Assembly: GCA_016191245.1 (NCBI GenBank)
Contig: JACPOY010000026.1
Span: 1 to 64,000, forward strand
Length of the DNA: 64,000 nt
From: Gammaproteobacteria bacterium
GTDB taxonomy: Bacteria; Pseudomonadota; Gammaproteobacteria; Berkiellales; Berkiellaceae
Reading direction: 5' to 3'
The notes beneath the pieces were generated by a model. It did no database searches and had not been told where the DNA came from. It saw nothing but the letters and a program-made list of their open reading frames with translations. Each line of letters begins with the position of its first letter. Within the stretch, counting starts at the first letter, position 1. The position numbers and the translations under genes are program-made. Of the stretch, positions 18,711 through 28,814 are shown one piece after another.

Positions 18711-18841
18711 TTAATAAAATCTTCTTACCTACTCTAAATATATGCAGCTTTATTCTTCAAAATCAAATGTCGTAGTATTTACTATCCTCTTCAGCTAGAT
18801 TTATTATTAATCCTACAATCATTGTAAGCAGCAAAGGCACG

Positions 18842-19804
18842 ATGGAACGCGAGCAATATATTGAATATATTCGCAAAACGCTTAATGAAGCCGTTATTGA
18901 GGCCATGCGCAATCAAGAAGGCAAACCTGCCAATTACATCCCAGAATTAGCCAACGTTGATCCAGATTTAGTCTCAGGATCTATTCTGTTATCTGATGGT
19001 ACACAAATATCCAGTGGCGATTTTAACAATCAAGTGTTCACTTTGCAGAGTGTGGCAAAATTAATTTCATTAATAGGACTGATGGAAGAATATGGAGAAG
19101 AGAAAATATTTTCCTGGATCCATGTTGAACCTTCAGGTCAATCATTTTCCTCCATAGCGCAAGTCGATAGGTACGGGCCTTTACCAGTGAATCCGATGGT
19201 AAATGCCGGAGCTATTGCGCTTTGTTCACGAATACCAGGAAATACCCAACAACGAGCTCAATGGCTAGATGTTTGGGCTGCGAAATTGTTTGGTCGTACT
19301 TTACAAGTTAATGGAAAAGTATTTGCCTCTGAGCGAGCAACAGGTGATAGAAATCGCTCAATCGCCTATTTATTGAAAAGCAAGCATGAATTAGGTATTT
19401 CGGTCGATGATGCTTTGGAAACCTATTTCTATTTATGCTCATATGAATGCAATGTTGAAAGCGCAGCCTATCTTCCTATGTTATTAGCCAATGGAGGGCT
19501 TGCGCCTGACGGTACACGCGTCATTTCAGAAAGAACCAGCAATGGTGTCGTGGCTATTATGGCAACTTGTGGTATGTACGATGAATCCGGAATACATTTG
19601 GTTCGCACTGGAATGCCAGCAAAAAGTGGAGTATCCGGTATTATTGTTGCTGTTGCTACCGGAAGAGGAGGCGTTGCTGTTTGCAGCCCACGATTAAATG
19701 AGAAAGGGGGTAGTATTCGTGGACATCAGATATTAGCTCATGTTTCTAGAGAGTTTGATTGGCATTTTGCAGCACCCTGGGGCTATATGAAAATTGAGGA
19801 ATAG
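18842..19804 (+). CDS. glsA: Glutaminase (serine-dependent beta-lactamase-like family)
   Basis: Hydrolyses glutamine to glutamate and ammonia; 320 aa, cytosolic. Catalytic S70-x-x-K73 in TLQSVAKLI, the NPMVNAGAIA substrate motif, and the later PAKSGVSGIIVA lid segment match GlsA/YbaS-type enzymes. Glutaminases of this family can also support acid resistance through ammonia release. ATG with AAAGG upstream. A small membrane protein gene follows after 5 bp and may be co-transcribed. Confidence 0.95.
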   Translation: MEREQYIEYIRKTLNEAVIEAMRNQEGKPANYIPELANVDPDLVSGSILLSDGTQISSGDFNNQVFTLQSVAKLISLIGLMEEYGEEKIFSWIHVEPSGQSFSSIAQVDRYGPLPVNPMVNAGAIALCSRIPGNTQQRAQWLDVWAAKLFGRTLQVNGKVFASERATGDRNRSIAYLLKSKHELGISVDDALETYFYLCSYECNVESAAYLPMLLANGGLAPDGTRVISERTSNGVVAIMATCGMYDESGIHLVRTGMPAKSGVSGIIVAVATGRGGVAVCSPRLNEKGGSIRGHQILAHVSREFDWHFAAPWGYMKIEE

Positions 19805-19809
19805 AATAA

Positions 19810-20178
19810 ATGAATAAAAATTCTTCACTTATTTGGTGGATCCCGGTGATTCTGTTGTTACTTATTTTATACCCGATGAAAATACCGGTGTTTGATTCTT
19901 ATATAACATTCGCGATGCCTTTTGTTGGGGTTTTTGCCGCATGGTTGGCGATTGGGTTTTTGTTCTTTTTTAGAAATCAAAAAAATGCTATCTATTGGGG
20001 AATTATTTTTGCCATTATAACCGTTATGTATAATCCGGTGATATCAAAATATACGTTAACCAATATTGTTAGCATGAAGTCACATTGGTATGGGATGATA
20101 TTAAACATTGTCGTTGCCGGTATTTTTCTTTATAACTGGTGGATATGTAAATATCAAAATAAGAAAGATTTAGGTTAA
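19810..20178 (+). CDS. Small four-helix membrane protein, unknown function
   Basis: 122 aa with four predicted membrane helices (about 8-26, 33-54, 60-80, 93-113) and short loops; positively charged C-terminus. It weakly recalls the DUF6804 type of small proteins, but I cannot confirm this. It starts 5 bp after glsA, so it is probably in the same transcript. No catalytic motif visible. Confidence 0.65.
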   Translation: MNKNSSLIWWIPVILLLLILYPMKIPVFDSYITFAMPFVGVFAAWLAIGFLFFFRNQKNAIYWGIIFAIITVMYNPVISKYTLTNIVSMKSHWYGMILNIVVAGIFLYNWWICKYQNKKDLG

Positions 20179-20336
20179 TCCCCCTTTCGAGCATTTCTTT
20201 TTTCCCCTCATTTAAGCAAAAAGTGCTTTAAATTCAATTTGTTAAGTTTATTAGGGCTGTATATTTATACAATAGATATTAAACTAACTTAAATGGTAAA
20301 ATAAGGACAATATCTAAAAAAAGAAGTAAAAAAGAT

Positions 20337-21164
20337 ATGTCCGAAAAAAAACTCCCAACCTTGGCAAATACCTATCTCAACTCCGCTCAATTATATGTAA
20401 GGACTTTTATTGATGTTTTTCCTTTTATATTACTGTTGATGTTATCTAGATTTTTGTTAGATAAAGTCATGCCAAATGAAGCTGTTTTAAATTTACGTTT
20501 TTTTCTCAGAATAATCATAGATTCAAGTATCACGGCCTTATTTTTTAGTTTTATTCTTTATATGATGTATCAGAGATACCACAAAAATAACGTATCGTTG
20601 AGGGATGTTATTTTTCGTGGTGCAAAGCGCTGTATTCATATTTTGCTTGCTTATATGTTTATTTCTTTACCAATTTTATTTTCATTGTTATTAATTAAGA
20701 TTGATACAATGCTCTGGCAGCCTTACGTTATTACACCTGATTTTGTTGAAAACCAACGTTGGTTTGCACTAGGAATTTTAGGAACAGGCATGCTGACGAC
20801 CGCTATATTAGCTATTTTTAGTTTTGTGGCCGGTATTTATATCATCACGAAAAATGAAAACGCCGCATCTGGATTAAGAAAAAGTTTTAAAATGGTTCAA
20901 AGCTATTGGGTAGATACTTTTTTAATTATTGCTTTATTTGGGATAATGAGTATTAGCCTTGGCATGGTATTAGAAGAATATAGAGTACCAATGGCAATTG
21001 AAATTCTTTGTTTACTTTTTAGTTCTTTTTATCCTGCTTTAATGATTATTCATTATGAGAATATGAACAAACTCATACAATCATCGCCTGTCATTCAAGA
21101 CTTCATACCTCTTACCCCAGTCATCGAAGGCAAGAGGGCAGAGGGTAAGAATGAAAATTCTTAA
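20337..21164 (+). CDS. Six-helix integral membrane protein, unknown function
   Basis: 275 aa with about six hydrophobic helices (about 25-45, 60-80, 100-122, 148-172, 195-213, 222-240) and an amphipathic N-terminus (LANTYLNSAQLYVRTFIDVFPF). The architecture resembles YciC/UPF0259-like or glycerophosphodiesterase-membrane-domain proteins, without a decisive motif. It is separated from the preceding gene by a 158-bp AT-rich gap that should hold its promoter. ATG start is preceded by a weak purine-rich stretch. Confidence 0.65.
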   Translation: MSEKKLPTLANTYLNSAQLYVRTFIDVFPFILLLMLSRFLLDKVMPNEAVLNLRFFLRIIIDSSITALFFSFILYMMYQRYHKNNVSLRDVIFRGAKRCIHILLAYMFISLPILFSLLLIKIDTMLWQPYVITPDFVENQRWFALGILGTGMLTTAILAIFSFVAGIYIITKNENAASGLRKSFKMVQSYWVDTFLIIALFGIMSISLGMVLEEYRVPMAIEILCLLFSSFYPALMIIHYENMNKLIQSSPVIQDFIPLTPVIEGKRAEGKNENS

Positions 21165-21247
21165 TTTCTAGCTATACAATATTCACTCGTTTTATTTCCT
21201 TTTTCTAGATAAGATAGGGCGAAAGTCTAATTTATTTGAGGGAAGAT

Positions 21248-21727
21248 ATGGAAACAATTGATCATAAACATCCCATGCAACTGGCTATAGACAGTGCAAT
21301 AGAAGGCATTACTAAAAATGAAGGCGGGCCATTTGGAGCTTGCGTGGTGAAAGGTAATCAAGTTATTTCTGTGGCACATAATACCGTTCTTCTAGATAAC
21401 GATCCAACTTGTCATGCTGAAATGAATGCTGTTCGAAAAGCAGCAAAAGCTCTGGGCACTTATGACTTATCTGGTTGTGACATTTACTCCACCGTAGAGC
21501 CATGTCCTATGTGTTTAACAGCAATATATTGGGCAAGGATTAATAAAATTTATGCAGGTGCAGAAAATATTGTCGCGGCCCAATATGGCTTTGATGATGA
21601 TGAATTTTATCAACAGGTAAACAAACCACAAAATTTGCGCAAAGTGCCTTGTGAAAAAGGAATTTTAGCCAAGGAAAGTGAAGATGTATTTATTAAATGG
21701 AAAGCGCTAGGACGAGTTCTATATTAA
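21248..21727 (+). CDS. guaD: Guanine deaminase-like nucleoside/base deaminase
   Basis: Zinc-dependent cytidine-deaminase-fold enzyme (159 aa), closest in pattern to bacterial GuaD converting guanine to xanthine. Zinc/proton shuttle motif CHAEMNA (H56, E58) and PCPMC (C86, C89), preceded by GGPFGACVVK; YGFDDDEFYQQVNKP near the C-terminus is typical of GuaD rather than TadA. Start ATG at 21248 with GAGGGA upstream; a TTG at 21236 would add four residues. Its last four bases overlap the convergent PHP gene. Confidence 0.85.
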   Translation: METIDHKHPMQLAIDSAIEGITKNEGGPFGACVVKGNQVISVAHNTVLLDNDPTCHAEMNAVRKAAKALGTYDLSGCDIYSTVEPCPMCLTAIYWARINKIYAGAENIVAAQYGFDDDEFYQQVNKPQNLRKVPCEKGILAKESEDVFIKWKALGRVLY

Positions 21728-22566
21728 TGTTCGGCAAATCTTTTGCTAAAGATGGAAAAGGTATCTTCAGGAGTCCAAGAACATCCCAAAGGATGAAATG
21801 ATTTCTTTTCTCCATGAAAATCCGACCCGCCGGTCATCATCCAATCTTTTTTCATGGCAATATCGATCCATGGTTGTTCCTGCTTTAACGACAAATGTCC
21901 ATAATAAACTTCGATACCATCAAAAGGCATATTCATTAGATCGTCAATAAGTCTGGTAGGTCGGATAGTATTGGGATGGGCAAGTACGGCATAACCACTA
22001 GCACGGTGAATGAGTTCAATTGCAGCTTCAACTTCGACTTGATATCCACTGACATAGCAGCGACACTTATCACCCAAGTATCGACTAAAAGCTTGCTTCA
22101 TAGATTTAGCATAACCCTTGGTGACCATTAACTTCGCGATATGAGGGCGTCCAATGGAAACATTACCAAACCGTTCTCTTAATTCTTCCATGGTGATGGG
22201 CATTTTACATTTCGTTAATTTTTCAAGTATTTTTTGATTTCGTTGTTCTCGTTCTTGTTGTAAACGCTGGCAAAAAGAGATCAATTCATTATTTTGTAAA
22301 TCAAAAGCATAGCCTAAGACATGAATGCTGGTGCTTTTTAATTCTGTTGAGATCTCAATACCTGAAATTAATTCTATGTCTAAAGTACGAGCATAAGGAA
22401 TAGCAATAGGATAAGAATCGATAGTGTCGTGATCGGTAATACTCAAGCCTGACAATTGTTTTTCTTTAGCAAGATCTAAGAGTGCCACTACATCAAACGA
22501 ACCATCAGAAAAAGTCGTATGGCAGTGGCAATCTGCTCTTTTAAAGAAATTATCAGGCGTTAGCAT
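21724..22566 (-). CDS. PHP-domain phosphoesterase (RNase AM / YciV-like)
   Basis: 280-aa metallo-phosphoesterase. PHP motifs in order: DCHCHTTFSDG (motif I), ITDHDT (II), GIEIST (III), VLAHPN and GGSDFHG near the C-terminus (IV). The family includes E. coli YciV/RNase AM, a 5'-3' exonuclease that acts on RNA ends and 3',5'-bisphosphates. Its ATG lies 14 bases inside the upstream EamA gene, indicating an operon of the two. The stop overlaps the convergent guaD end. Confidence 0.88.
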   Translation of the reverse strand: MLTPDNFFKRADCHCHTTFSDGSFDVVALLDLAKEKQLSGLSITDHDTIDSYPIAIPYARTLDIELISGIEISTELKSTSIHVLGYAFDLQNNELISFCQRLQQEREQRNQKILEKLTKCKMPITMEELRERFGNVSIGRPHIAKLMVTKGYAKSMKQAFSRYLGDKCRCYVSGYQVEVEAAIELIHRASGYAVLAHPNTIRPTRLIDDLMNMPFDGIEVYYGHLSLKQEQPWIDIAMKKDWMMTGGSDFHGEKKSFHPLGCSWTPEDTFSIFSKRFAEH

Positions 22567-23536
22567 CAGCTTTCGAACTTTTCAGCGCAGCACCAATAGC
22601 AAGTTCTTCTTGATAGAAAATTGCTAAACCAACTGAAAAAAGCGCCATCGATGCAAAGAAATGCCAAGTGATGACTTCATTGAGGAAATACCAACCAAAA
22701 AGGGATGCAAATAATGGTGTTACTAATCCAGCCAATGACATAAAGGTGGCTGAAAATCGTTTCAATAAATAACCATATAAGTTGTAACACACAACATTAG
22801 AAATCAATGTCATCCATAATGCACATTCGATGAATGCCGCATATTTGTCATGGAGAATGGGAAAGGGTACCCAATTTTCACCGCTAACATAAGAATGAAT
22901 AAGTGCTAACACGCCACCTATGAGCATACTAATTCCGTTTGCCATAATTGGGGTATAACGAAATTCATTAATAATTTTTTTCAGTAATATCCAGCCATAA
23001 ACGCTGGCAAAAACTGCTGTGACTAAAGCAAGCTCAGCCCAAGAGAAAAAGAGAAGATCTTTTGCCAATTCTGAAGAATTCGATTGGGTAAACAAGATGG
23101 GGGTCAAACCCACAAAACCGATACACAAGCCAATCCATTTTTTTGAAGTCAGTCTTTCTTTTAAAATCCAATAGGCAAAGAGAGCAGCGATAAATGGTGA
23201 AAGACTATAGATTAAACATGCCTTTGCTGAGCTCATATATTGAATGCCCCAGATCTCAGCAATATTAGTGATATAAATACTAACTAATCCAAGCATCACT
23301 AATGGAAGTATATGGGCTTTTTTGATTTTAAAAGACTGGCGATTAAAGAAAAATTGATGCGTAAGCAAGAGAACGCCGGCTAACGTCATTCTAGAACCTA
23401 TTAAAAAGAAAGGCTCAGAAAATTCTAGAGCAGTCTTGCTGAGGGTAAATAAACTCGCAAAAAGAGCAAACAGTAAAATCACTAAGGGCACGATGGAGAA
23501 CTCCCCTCGAGTAGTAAGATAGTCATGATGTCCCAT
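22553..23536 (-). CDS. EamA-family (DMT) transporter
   Basis: 327-aa inner membrane protein with ten hydrophobic helices in two EamA halves (about 15-150 and 170-312). The second-half signature LISNVVCYNLYGYLLKRFSATFMSLAGLVTPLFAS is typical of drug/metabolite exporters. Substrate unknown. It overlaps the PHP phosphoesterase gene by 14 bp and is transcribed with it. Confidence 0.88.
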   Translation of the reverse strand: MGHHDYLTTRGEFSIVPLVILLFALFASLFTLSKTALEFSEPFFLIGSRMTLAGVLLLTHQFFFNRQSFKIKKAHILPLVMLGLVSIYITNIAEIWGIQYMSSAKACLIYSLSPFIAALFAYWILKERLTSKKWIGLCIGFVGLTPILFTQSNSSELAKDLLFFSWAELALVTAVFASVYGWILLKKIINEFRYTPIMANGISMLIGGVLALIHSYVSGENWVPFPILHDKYAAFIECALWMTLISNVVCYNLYGYLLKRFSATFMSLAGLVTPLFASLFGWYFLNEVITWHFFASMALFSVGLAIFYQEELAIGAALKSSKADANA

Positions 23537-23654
23537 TGAGTCACAAAACCAATTTGGTTAGCCGTATAGACTCAACGGGGTGATAGTACAGACTCATGAC
23601 TCAAATTGGTAGTCTTTTTTGTAATAAAAAGAGATGAGTGAGGGATGAAGGTGA

Positions 23655-23731
23655 TGGTCGGGGTAACAGGATTTGAACCTACGACCCCTGCGTCCCGAAC
23701 GCAGTGCTCTACCAGGCTGAGCTATACCCCG
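23655..23731 (-). tRNA. tRNA-Pro (anticodon CGG)
   Basis: Read on the minus strand: acceptor CGGGGTA pairs with TACCCCG, D-arm AGCTCAGCCTGGTAGAGC, anticodon stem CTGCG-TTCGGGA-CGCAG giving anticodon CGG, T-arm with GTTCAAATC, and an encoded CCA end. 77 nt. Confidence 0.95.
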
Positions 23732-23742
23732 TTTCTGCCTTT

Positions 23743-23862
23743 GCATTTTGCCATAAGGCTTTGTCGCTTATCGGCTTTCACATTCCTCATGTACTAGAAG
23801 TACACTCCGGATGTTCAAGCCTTGGCTTCGTGACTTATATCAAACTGCTGCGGCATAAAATA
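23743..23862 (-). repeat. Covarying hairpin element, copy C
   Basis: Minus-strand copy of the four-copy element. Apex GGAGTGTAC-N5-GTACATGA (about 23788-23808), stem ACATCC / GGAATGT, next stem GGCTT / AAGCC. Outer arms are less perfect (ATTTTATGCC against GGC-AAAAT). It starts 28 bp after the ispB stop codon, in the ispB orientation. Confidence 0.7.
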
Positions 23863-23890
23863 TAAAGATAAATTTAGTTCGAGAGTATAG

Positions 23891-24859
23891 TTAATTCCCG
23901 CGGGTGATGGCAAATGTGGCGAGTTCTTTCATCGCATCAAGATGCGCCGAAGCAGGAAGAGCAGATAAGGCTTCAATAGCAAATTGGGTTTCTTGGCGAG
24001 CCACTTGCATAGTGTAATCAATGGCGCCTGTTGAAATAATCGCCTCTTGAATTAGCGATAAATCTTCGAGATTTCCAGCTTGAATTGCTTGACGAATAAG
24101 TTTGGTTTGCTCTGGTGTGCCTGTTTTCATGGCATAAATTAATGGTAAAGTCGCTTTACCTTCGGCTAAATCACCACCAATATTTTTTCCCCAACTTTCA
24201 TTAGACGCTTGATAATCGAGCACATCATCAACGAGTTGAAAAGCGGTTCCCAAATGTAAGCCATAACGAGCAAGCGCTTGTTCTACATGGGGAGGCTGAG
24301 CAGTAATAATGGCGCCTAATTGTGCGGCGGCTTCAAATAATTTTGCTGTTTTAAATTGAATGACGTTTAAATAACGCGCCTCATCAATATCAGGTTGAAA
24401 TCTATGAGCAAGTTGTAAGACTTCACCTTCAGCGATGACATTTGTTGCATCTGCAAGCACCCGCATACAGGCCATATTATTTAGTGTGACAATCATTTGA
24501 AATGCACGTGAATATAAAAAATCGCCGACTAATACAGCCGTGGGATTATCCCAAACACGGTTTGCCGTTGGGCGACCACGTCGAAGGTGAGAGCCGTCAA
24601 CCACATCATCATGAAGTAGTGTTGCGGTATGGATAAATTCAATAATGGCAGCCATGGTGATGAGATTGTCGCCTGTGGCTTTACAGGCTCTAGAGCTAAG
24701 TAAGACTACTAAGGGACGAATACGCTTGCCACCGCTTTCTATCATGTAGTGACCAATCTGATTGACGGTATCTACATGTGATTCCAAGCAACGAATAATG
24801 GTTTCGTTTACCGCTTGAAGTTCAGTCTCTAAAAGGCGAGTGATGGGTGCAAGTGGCAT
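23891..24859 (-). CDS. ispB: Octaprenyl diphosphate synthase
   Basis: Trans-polyprenyl synthase that elongates farnesyl diphosphate with IPP to make the ubiquinone side chain. 322 aa. Signature motifs: GGKRIRPLVVLLSSRA, first Asp-rich LLHDDVVDGSHLRRGRPTAN, second Asp-rich FQLVDDVLDYQ and GKATLPLIYA. Start ATG at 24859; the in-frame TTG at 24868 would add three residues. Divergent from rplU, the arrangement conserved in gammaproteobacteria. Works in the same pathway as coq7 in this window. Confidence 0.95.
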   Translation of the reverse strand: MPLAPITRLLETELQAVNETIIRCLESHVDTVNQIGHYMIESGGKRIRPLVVLLSSRACKATGDNLITMAAIIEFIHTATLLHDDVVDGSHLRRGRPTANRVWDNPTAVLVGDFLYSRAFQMIVTLNNMACMRVLADATNVIAEGEVLQLAHRFQPDIDEARYLNVIQFKTAKLFEAAAQLGAIITAQPPHVEQALARYGLHLGTAFQLVDDVLDYQASNESWGKNIGGDLAEGKATLPLIYAMKTGTPEQTKLIRQAIQAGNLEDLSLIQEAIISTGAIDYTMQVARQETQFAIEALSALPASAHLDAMKELATFAITRGN

Positions 24860-24958
24860 AAGATCCAATTATATAGTGCCAAAGCATGCTTTTTACCCCT
24901 TTGTGTCTTATAACGCAAGACTTCTACTGGCTAGCTACTGTTTTAATGAAGTCAGATC

Positions 24959-24988
24959 TTGCTTATTAGAGTGGTGTTAACGTAAAAT
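24959..24988 (+). promoter_or_regulatory. Predicted promoter of rplU-rpmA
   Basis: TTGCTT (24959-24964), 18 bp spacer, TAAAAT (24983-24988). It leaves a leader of about 100 nt with a hairpin ACCTGC-CGATC-GCAGGT near 25000-25016. Whether the hairpin takes part in r-protein feedback is not known. Confidence 0.4.
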
Positions 24989-25092
24989 TGCTGCCCTTAC
25001 CTGCCGATCGCAGGTATTACTATATTTTTATGCTTGCTTGGCAAAAGATTACAAAAAATGCCTAAGAGCCAAAGTGAAAGGAGCAAAAGAGA

Positions 25093-25413
25093 GTGATTAC
25101 ACATAGTGCCTACGCGATTATTTCTGCTGGGGGCAAGCAGCATCGCGTAAAAGTTGGTCAACGTTGTAAGTTCGAAAAACTGACGGGTGAGCCTGGAGAG
25201 TCAGTTGAATTTGACAAAGTTTTGCTCGTAGCTACAGGTGATGACGTTCAAGTGGGCGCACCATTTATAGGTAATGCAAAAGTTATTGCAAAAATATTGC
25301 AACATGGTCGTGGCGACAAAGTGACTATTATCAAAATGAGACGCCGTAAAGGTTATCGTCGCAAACAAGGTCATCGTCAAGATTTCACTGAAGTTGAAAT
25401 CACCAAAATTTAA
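25093..25413 (+). CDS. rplU: Ribosomal protein bL21
   Basis: Large-subunit protein binding 23S rRNA (106 aa). [16 protein letters not shown] at the N-terminus and the C-terminal [21 protein letters not shown] are the bL21 hallmarks. Start is GTG at 25093 with AAAGGAG nine bases upstream; no in-frame ATG exists before the conserved region, so the protein is a few residues longer than E. coli L21. First gene of rplU-rpmA. Confidence 0.96.
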   Translation: MITHSAYAIISAGGKQHRVKVGQRCKFEKLTGEPGESVEFDKVLLVATGDDVQVGAPFIGNAKVIAKILQHGRGDKVTIIKMRRRKGYRRKQGHRQDFTEVEITKI

Positions 25414-25434
25414 TTAAATGTAGGGGATAGGATA

Positions 25435-25710
25435 ATGGCACATAAGAAGGCCGGGGGCAGTACACGAAATGGTCGTGATTCTAACCCAAGTTATTTAGGT
25501 GTAAAGTGCTTTGGTGGGGAATGGGTTCATGCTGGTAGCATTATTGTTCGCCAACGTGGTACCAAATTTCATCCTGGTACATTTGTAGGCATGGGTAAAG
25601 ATAATACTTTATTTGCTAAAGTTTCAGGACGTGTTGAATTTGCGGTAAAAGGTAAACACTCCCGCAATACTGTCAGCATTCTTCCTGAAGAAGCTCAAGC
25701 AGCAGAGTAA
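25435..25710 (+). CDS. rpmA: Ribosomal protein bL27
   Basis: 91-aa large-subunit protein reaching the peptidyl transferase centre with its N-terminus ([16 protein letters not shown]). [22 protein letters not shown] and [11 protein letters not shown] are diagnostic. Follows rplU by 21 bp and ends at a strong terminator. Confidence 0.97.
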   Translation: MAHKKAGGSTRNGRDSNPSYLGVKCFGGEWVHAGSIIVRQRGTKFHPGTFVGMGKDNTLFAKVSGRVEFAVKGKHSRNTVSILPEEAQAAE

Positions 25711-25728
25711 TTTCTTCTTTTTTCTATA

Positions 25729-25758
25729 AAAAGCCCCTGCAAGTCAGGGGCTTTTTAT
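25729..25758 (+). terminator. Rho-independent terminator after rpmA
   Basis: Stem AAGCCCCTG / CAGGGGCTT around 25731-25753 followed by a T-rich tract. It separates the ribosomal protein pair from obgE, whose GTG start lies about 24 bp further on, so part of obgE expression may be read-through. Confidence 0.9.
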
Positions 25759-25772
25759 TTTTGAACAAATAA

Positions 25773-26843
<1,071 letters not shown>

Positions 26844-26851
26844 GACTACTA

Positions 26852-26895
26852 CCCTCACCCTAACCCTCTCCCGCAAGCGGTAGAGGGGATAAGAA
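26852..26895 (-). repeat. REP-like repeat, copy 4
   Basis: CCCTCACCCTAACCCTC flank plus palindrome CTCCCGCAAGCGGTAG (one mismatch relative to other copies), between convergent obgE and rpsT. Confidence 0.85.
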
Positions 26896-26909
26896 GGGTA
26901 TTCGGGCGG

Positions 26910-27173
26910 TTAAGCCAAAGCAGCAATATGCTTATTCAATCGGCTCTTATGACGAGCGGCTTTATTCTTATGAATAAGACCCTTATTCACAAGCTTGTCT
27001 GTCACAGAGATAGCGGTTTGATATTCAGCTTTTGCTTTTGTGGCATCTTTGCTTTCAATGGCAGCGACTACACGCTTAATATGCGTATTCATTCGCGAAA
27101 CTTGCCATTTATTTTCAACACGATGCTTTTCCGCTTGGCGTGCCCGTTTTGTTGCTTGTTTAGTATTTGCCAA
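26910..27173 (-). CDS. rpsT: Ribosomal protein bS20
   Basis: 87-aa small-subunit protein, three-helix bundle on 16S rRNA. Starts MANTKQATKRARQAEKHR; middle MNTHIKRVVAAIESKD and end HKNKAARHKSRLNKHIAAL are typical. Divergent from murJ across a roughly 95-bp promoter region, as in most gammaproteobacteria. Confidence 0.96.
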   Translation of the reverse strand: MANTKQATKRARQAEKHRVENKWQVSRMNTHIKRVVAAIESKDATKAKAEYQTAISVTDKLVNKGLIHKNKAARHKSRLNKHIAALA

Positions 27174-27268
27174 TGGATATTCCTTCTTTGCGTTACTTAC
27201 GAAGTAAAATTTGCAATAATCCTCATTTTGGTCAGCGATGTCAATGTTTTAGATCAACAGCAAAGATT

Positions 27269-28810
27269 ATGACGAACAAATTATTCAGATCGACAGCAAT
27301 AGTAAGCTTAATGACTTTTGTATCAAGGGTCGTGGGTTTTATTCGCGATATGGTTTTAGCACATATCTTTGGTGCAAGTGCGGGTATGGATGCATTTTTA
27401 CTGGCATTTAAAATTCCCAACTTTATGCGTCGCTTATTTGCCGAAGGTGCATTTTCTCAAGCTTTTGTTCCGGTGTTATCTGAATATCGTAGCACCCGAT
27501 CCCCTCAAGATGTGAAAGCATTAGTAGATAAAGTTTTTGGTGCACTCAGCGCGGTTTTATTTTTGGTCACAGTGTTAGGTGTGATTGGCGCACCGTTATT
27601 GATATGGTTATTTGCGCCTGGATTTAGCACCACCGATAGTCGTTTTCCATTGGCTTGTCATTTATTACAAATTACTTTTCCTTATATTTTCTTTATTTCC
27701 TTAACTGCATTTGCCGCAGGTGTACAAAATGCGCACGGTAAATTTGCTATGCCAGCTTTTACGCCAGTGTTGCTTAACATATGTTTAATTATTGGGGCTT
27801 ATTTCTTTAGTTCTTATTTTACGCAGCCAGTCACCGCCTTAGCATGGTCAGTGATGGTGGCAGGTGTAGCGCAACTTATTTTCCAGGCTCCCTTTTTAGC
27901 GAAACTTGCGCTGTTTCCTTCCTTTAAATTGGATTGGCGCGACCCGGGTGTAAAACGGGTATTAACTTTAATGTCTCCGGCCCTTATTGGTGCATCGGTG
28001 ATGCAGATTAATCTATTGGTAGATACGATTTTTGCTTCTTTTTTACCAGTAGGTAGTTTAACGTGGCTGTATTATTCCGATAGATTATTGGAATTTCCTA
28101 TAGGGATGTTTGGGGTTGCATTAGCGACAGTGGTTTTACCACATCTTTCTCAAGAATATGCTAAAAACAGTCATACGGGGTTTTCAGCAAGCGTTGATTG
28201 GGCGCTTCGATGGATATTGCTCATTGGTATACCGGCTACAGTTGGATTGGTCATGATGGCGTCCCCTCTGTTAGCCACCCTTTTTCAATATGGCCGATTT
28301 ACCTCACATGATGTCATCATGGCCTCACGCAGCTTAATTGCGCTATCGATGGGATTGGTATTCTTTTTGGCAGTTAAAGTATTAGTGAGCGCATTTTATG
28401 CACGTCAAAATACCAAGTTGCCTGTGAAAGTCGCTATCTTCGCTATGTTAGCGAATGTTGTTTTAAATGCACTATTGATTGGACCACTTGCACATGCAGG
28501 ATTGGCATTGGCTTCATCATTGTCTTCAATCATCAACGTGTTGTTATTACTATGGGTTTTATTGCGAGAGAAGATTTACGTACCGATGGCAGGATGGAAA
28601 AGTTTTAGTTTGCGTCTTTTTATTTCAAATTTTGCCATGGCAATGGTGTTGTGGTGGTTTTCGCCAGACGTATCTCAATGGTTGGAATTTGATGCTTTAG
28701 AGCGAGCAATGTTATTGAGTGGACTGATAGGAGCGGCTGTATTGGCTTATTTTGCATGCCTATGGCTGGCAGGTTTACGGATTAACCATTTACGTTTAGA
28801 GAGTGTTTAA
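27269..28810 (+). CDS. murJ: Lipid II flippase MurJ
   Basis: Moves lipid II across the inner membrane for peptidoglycan synthesis (MOP superfamily, 513 aa, 14 helices expected). Signature: FVSRVVGFIRDMVLAHIFGAS near the N-terminus, then DAFLLAFKIPNFMRRLFAEGAFSQAFVPV. The ATG at 27269 gives the family start; the longer in-frame reading from 27167 would overlap the rpsT start region and is not typical. ribF follows after 4 bp. Confidence 0.95.
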   Translation: MTNKLFRSTAIVSLMTFVSRVVGFIRDMVLAHIFGASAGMDAFLLAFKIPNFMRRLFAEGAFSQAFVPVLSEYRSTRSPQDVKALVDKVFGALSAVLFLVTVLGVIGAPLLIWLFAPGFSTTDSRFPLACHLLQITFPYIFFISLTAFAAGVQNAHGKFAMPAFTPVLLNICLIIGAYFFSSYFTQPVTALAWSVMVAGVAQLIFQAPFLAKLALFPSFKLDWRDPGVKRVLTLMSPALIGASVMQINLLVDTIFASFLPVGSLTWLYYSDRLLEFPIGMFGVALATVVLPHLSQEYAKNSHTGFSASVDWALRWILLIGIPATVGLVMMASPLLATLFQYGRFTSHDVIMASRSLIALSMGLVFFLAVKVLVSAFYARQNTKLPVKVAIFAMLANVVLNALLIGPLAHAGLALASSLSSIINVLLLLWVLLREKIYVPMAGWKSFSLRLFISNFAMAMVLWWFSPDVSQWLEFDALERAMLLSGLIGAAVLAYFACLWLAGLRINHLRLESV

Positions 28811-28814
28811 ATAA

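Noticed and set aside
27167..27268. 34-residue N-terminal extension of MurJ
   Set aside because: It runs into the divergent rpsT start and promoter region and is not hydrophobic like the MurJ N-terminus.
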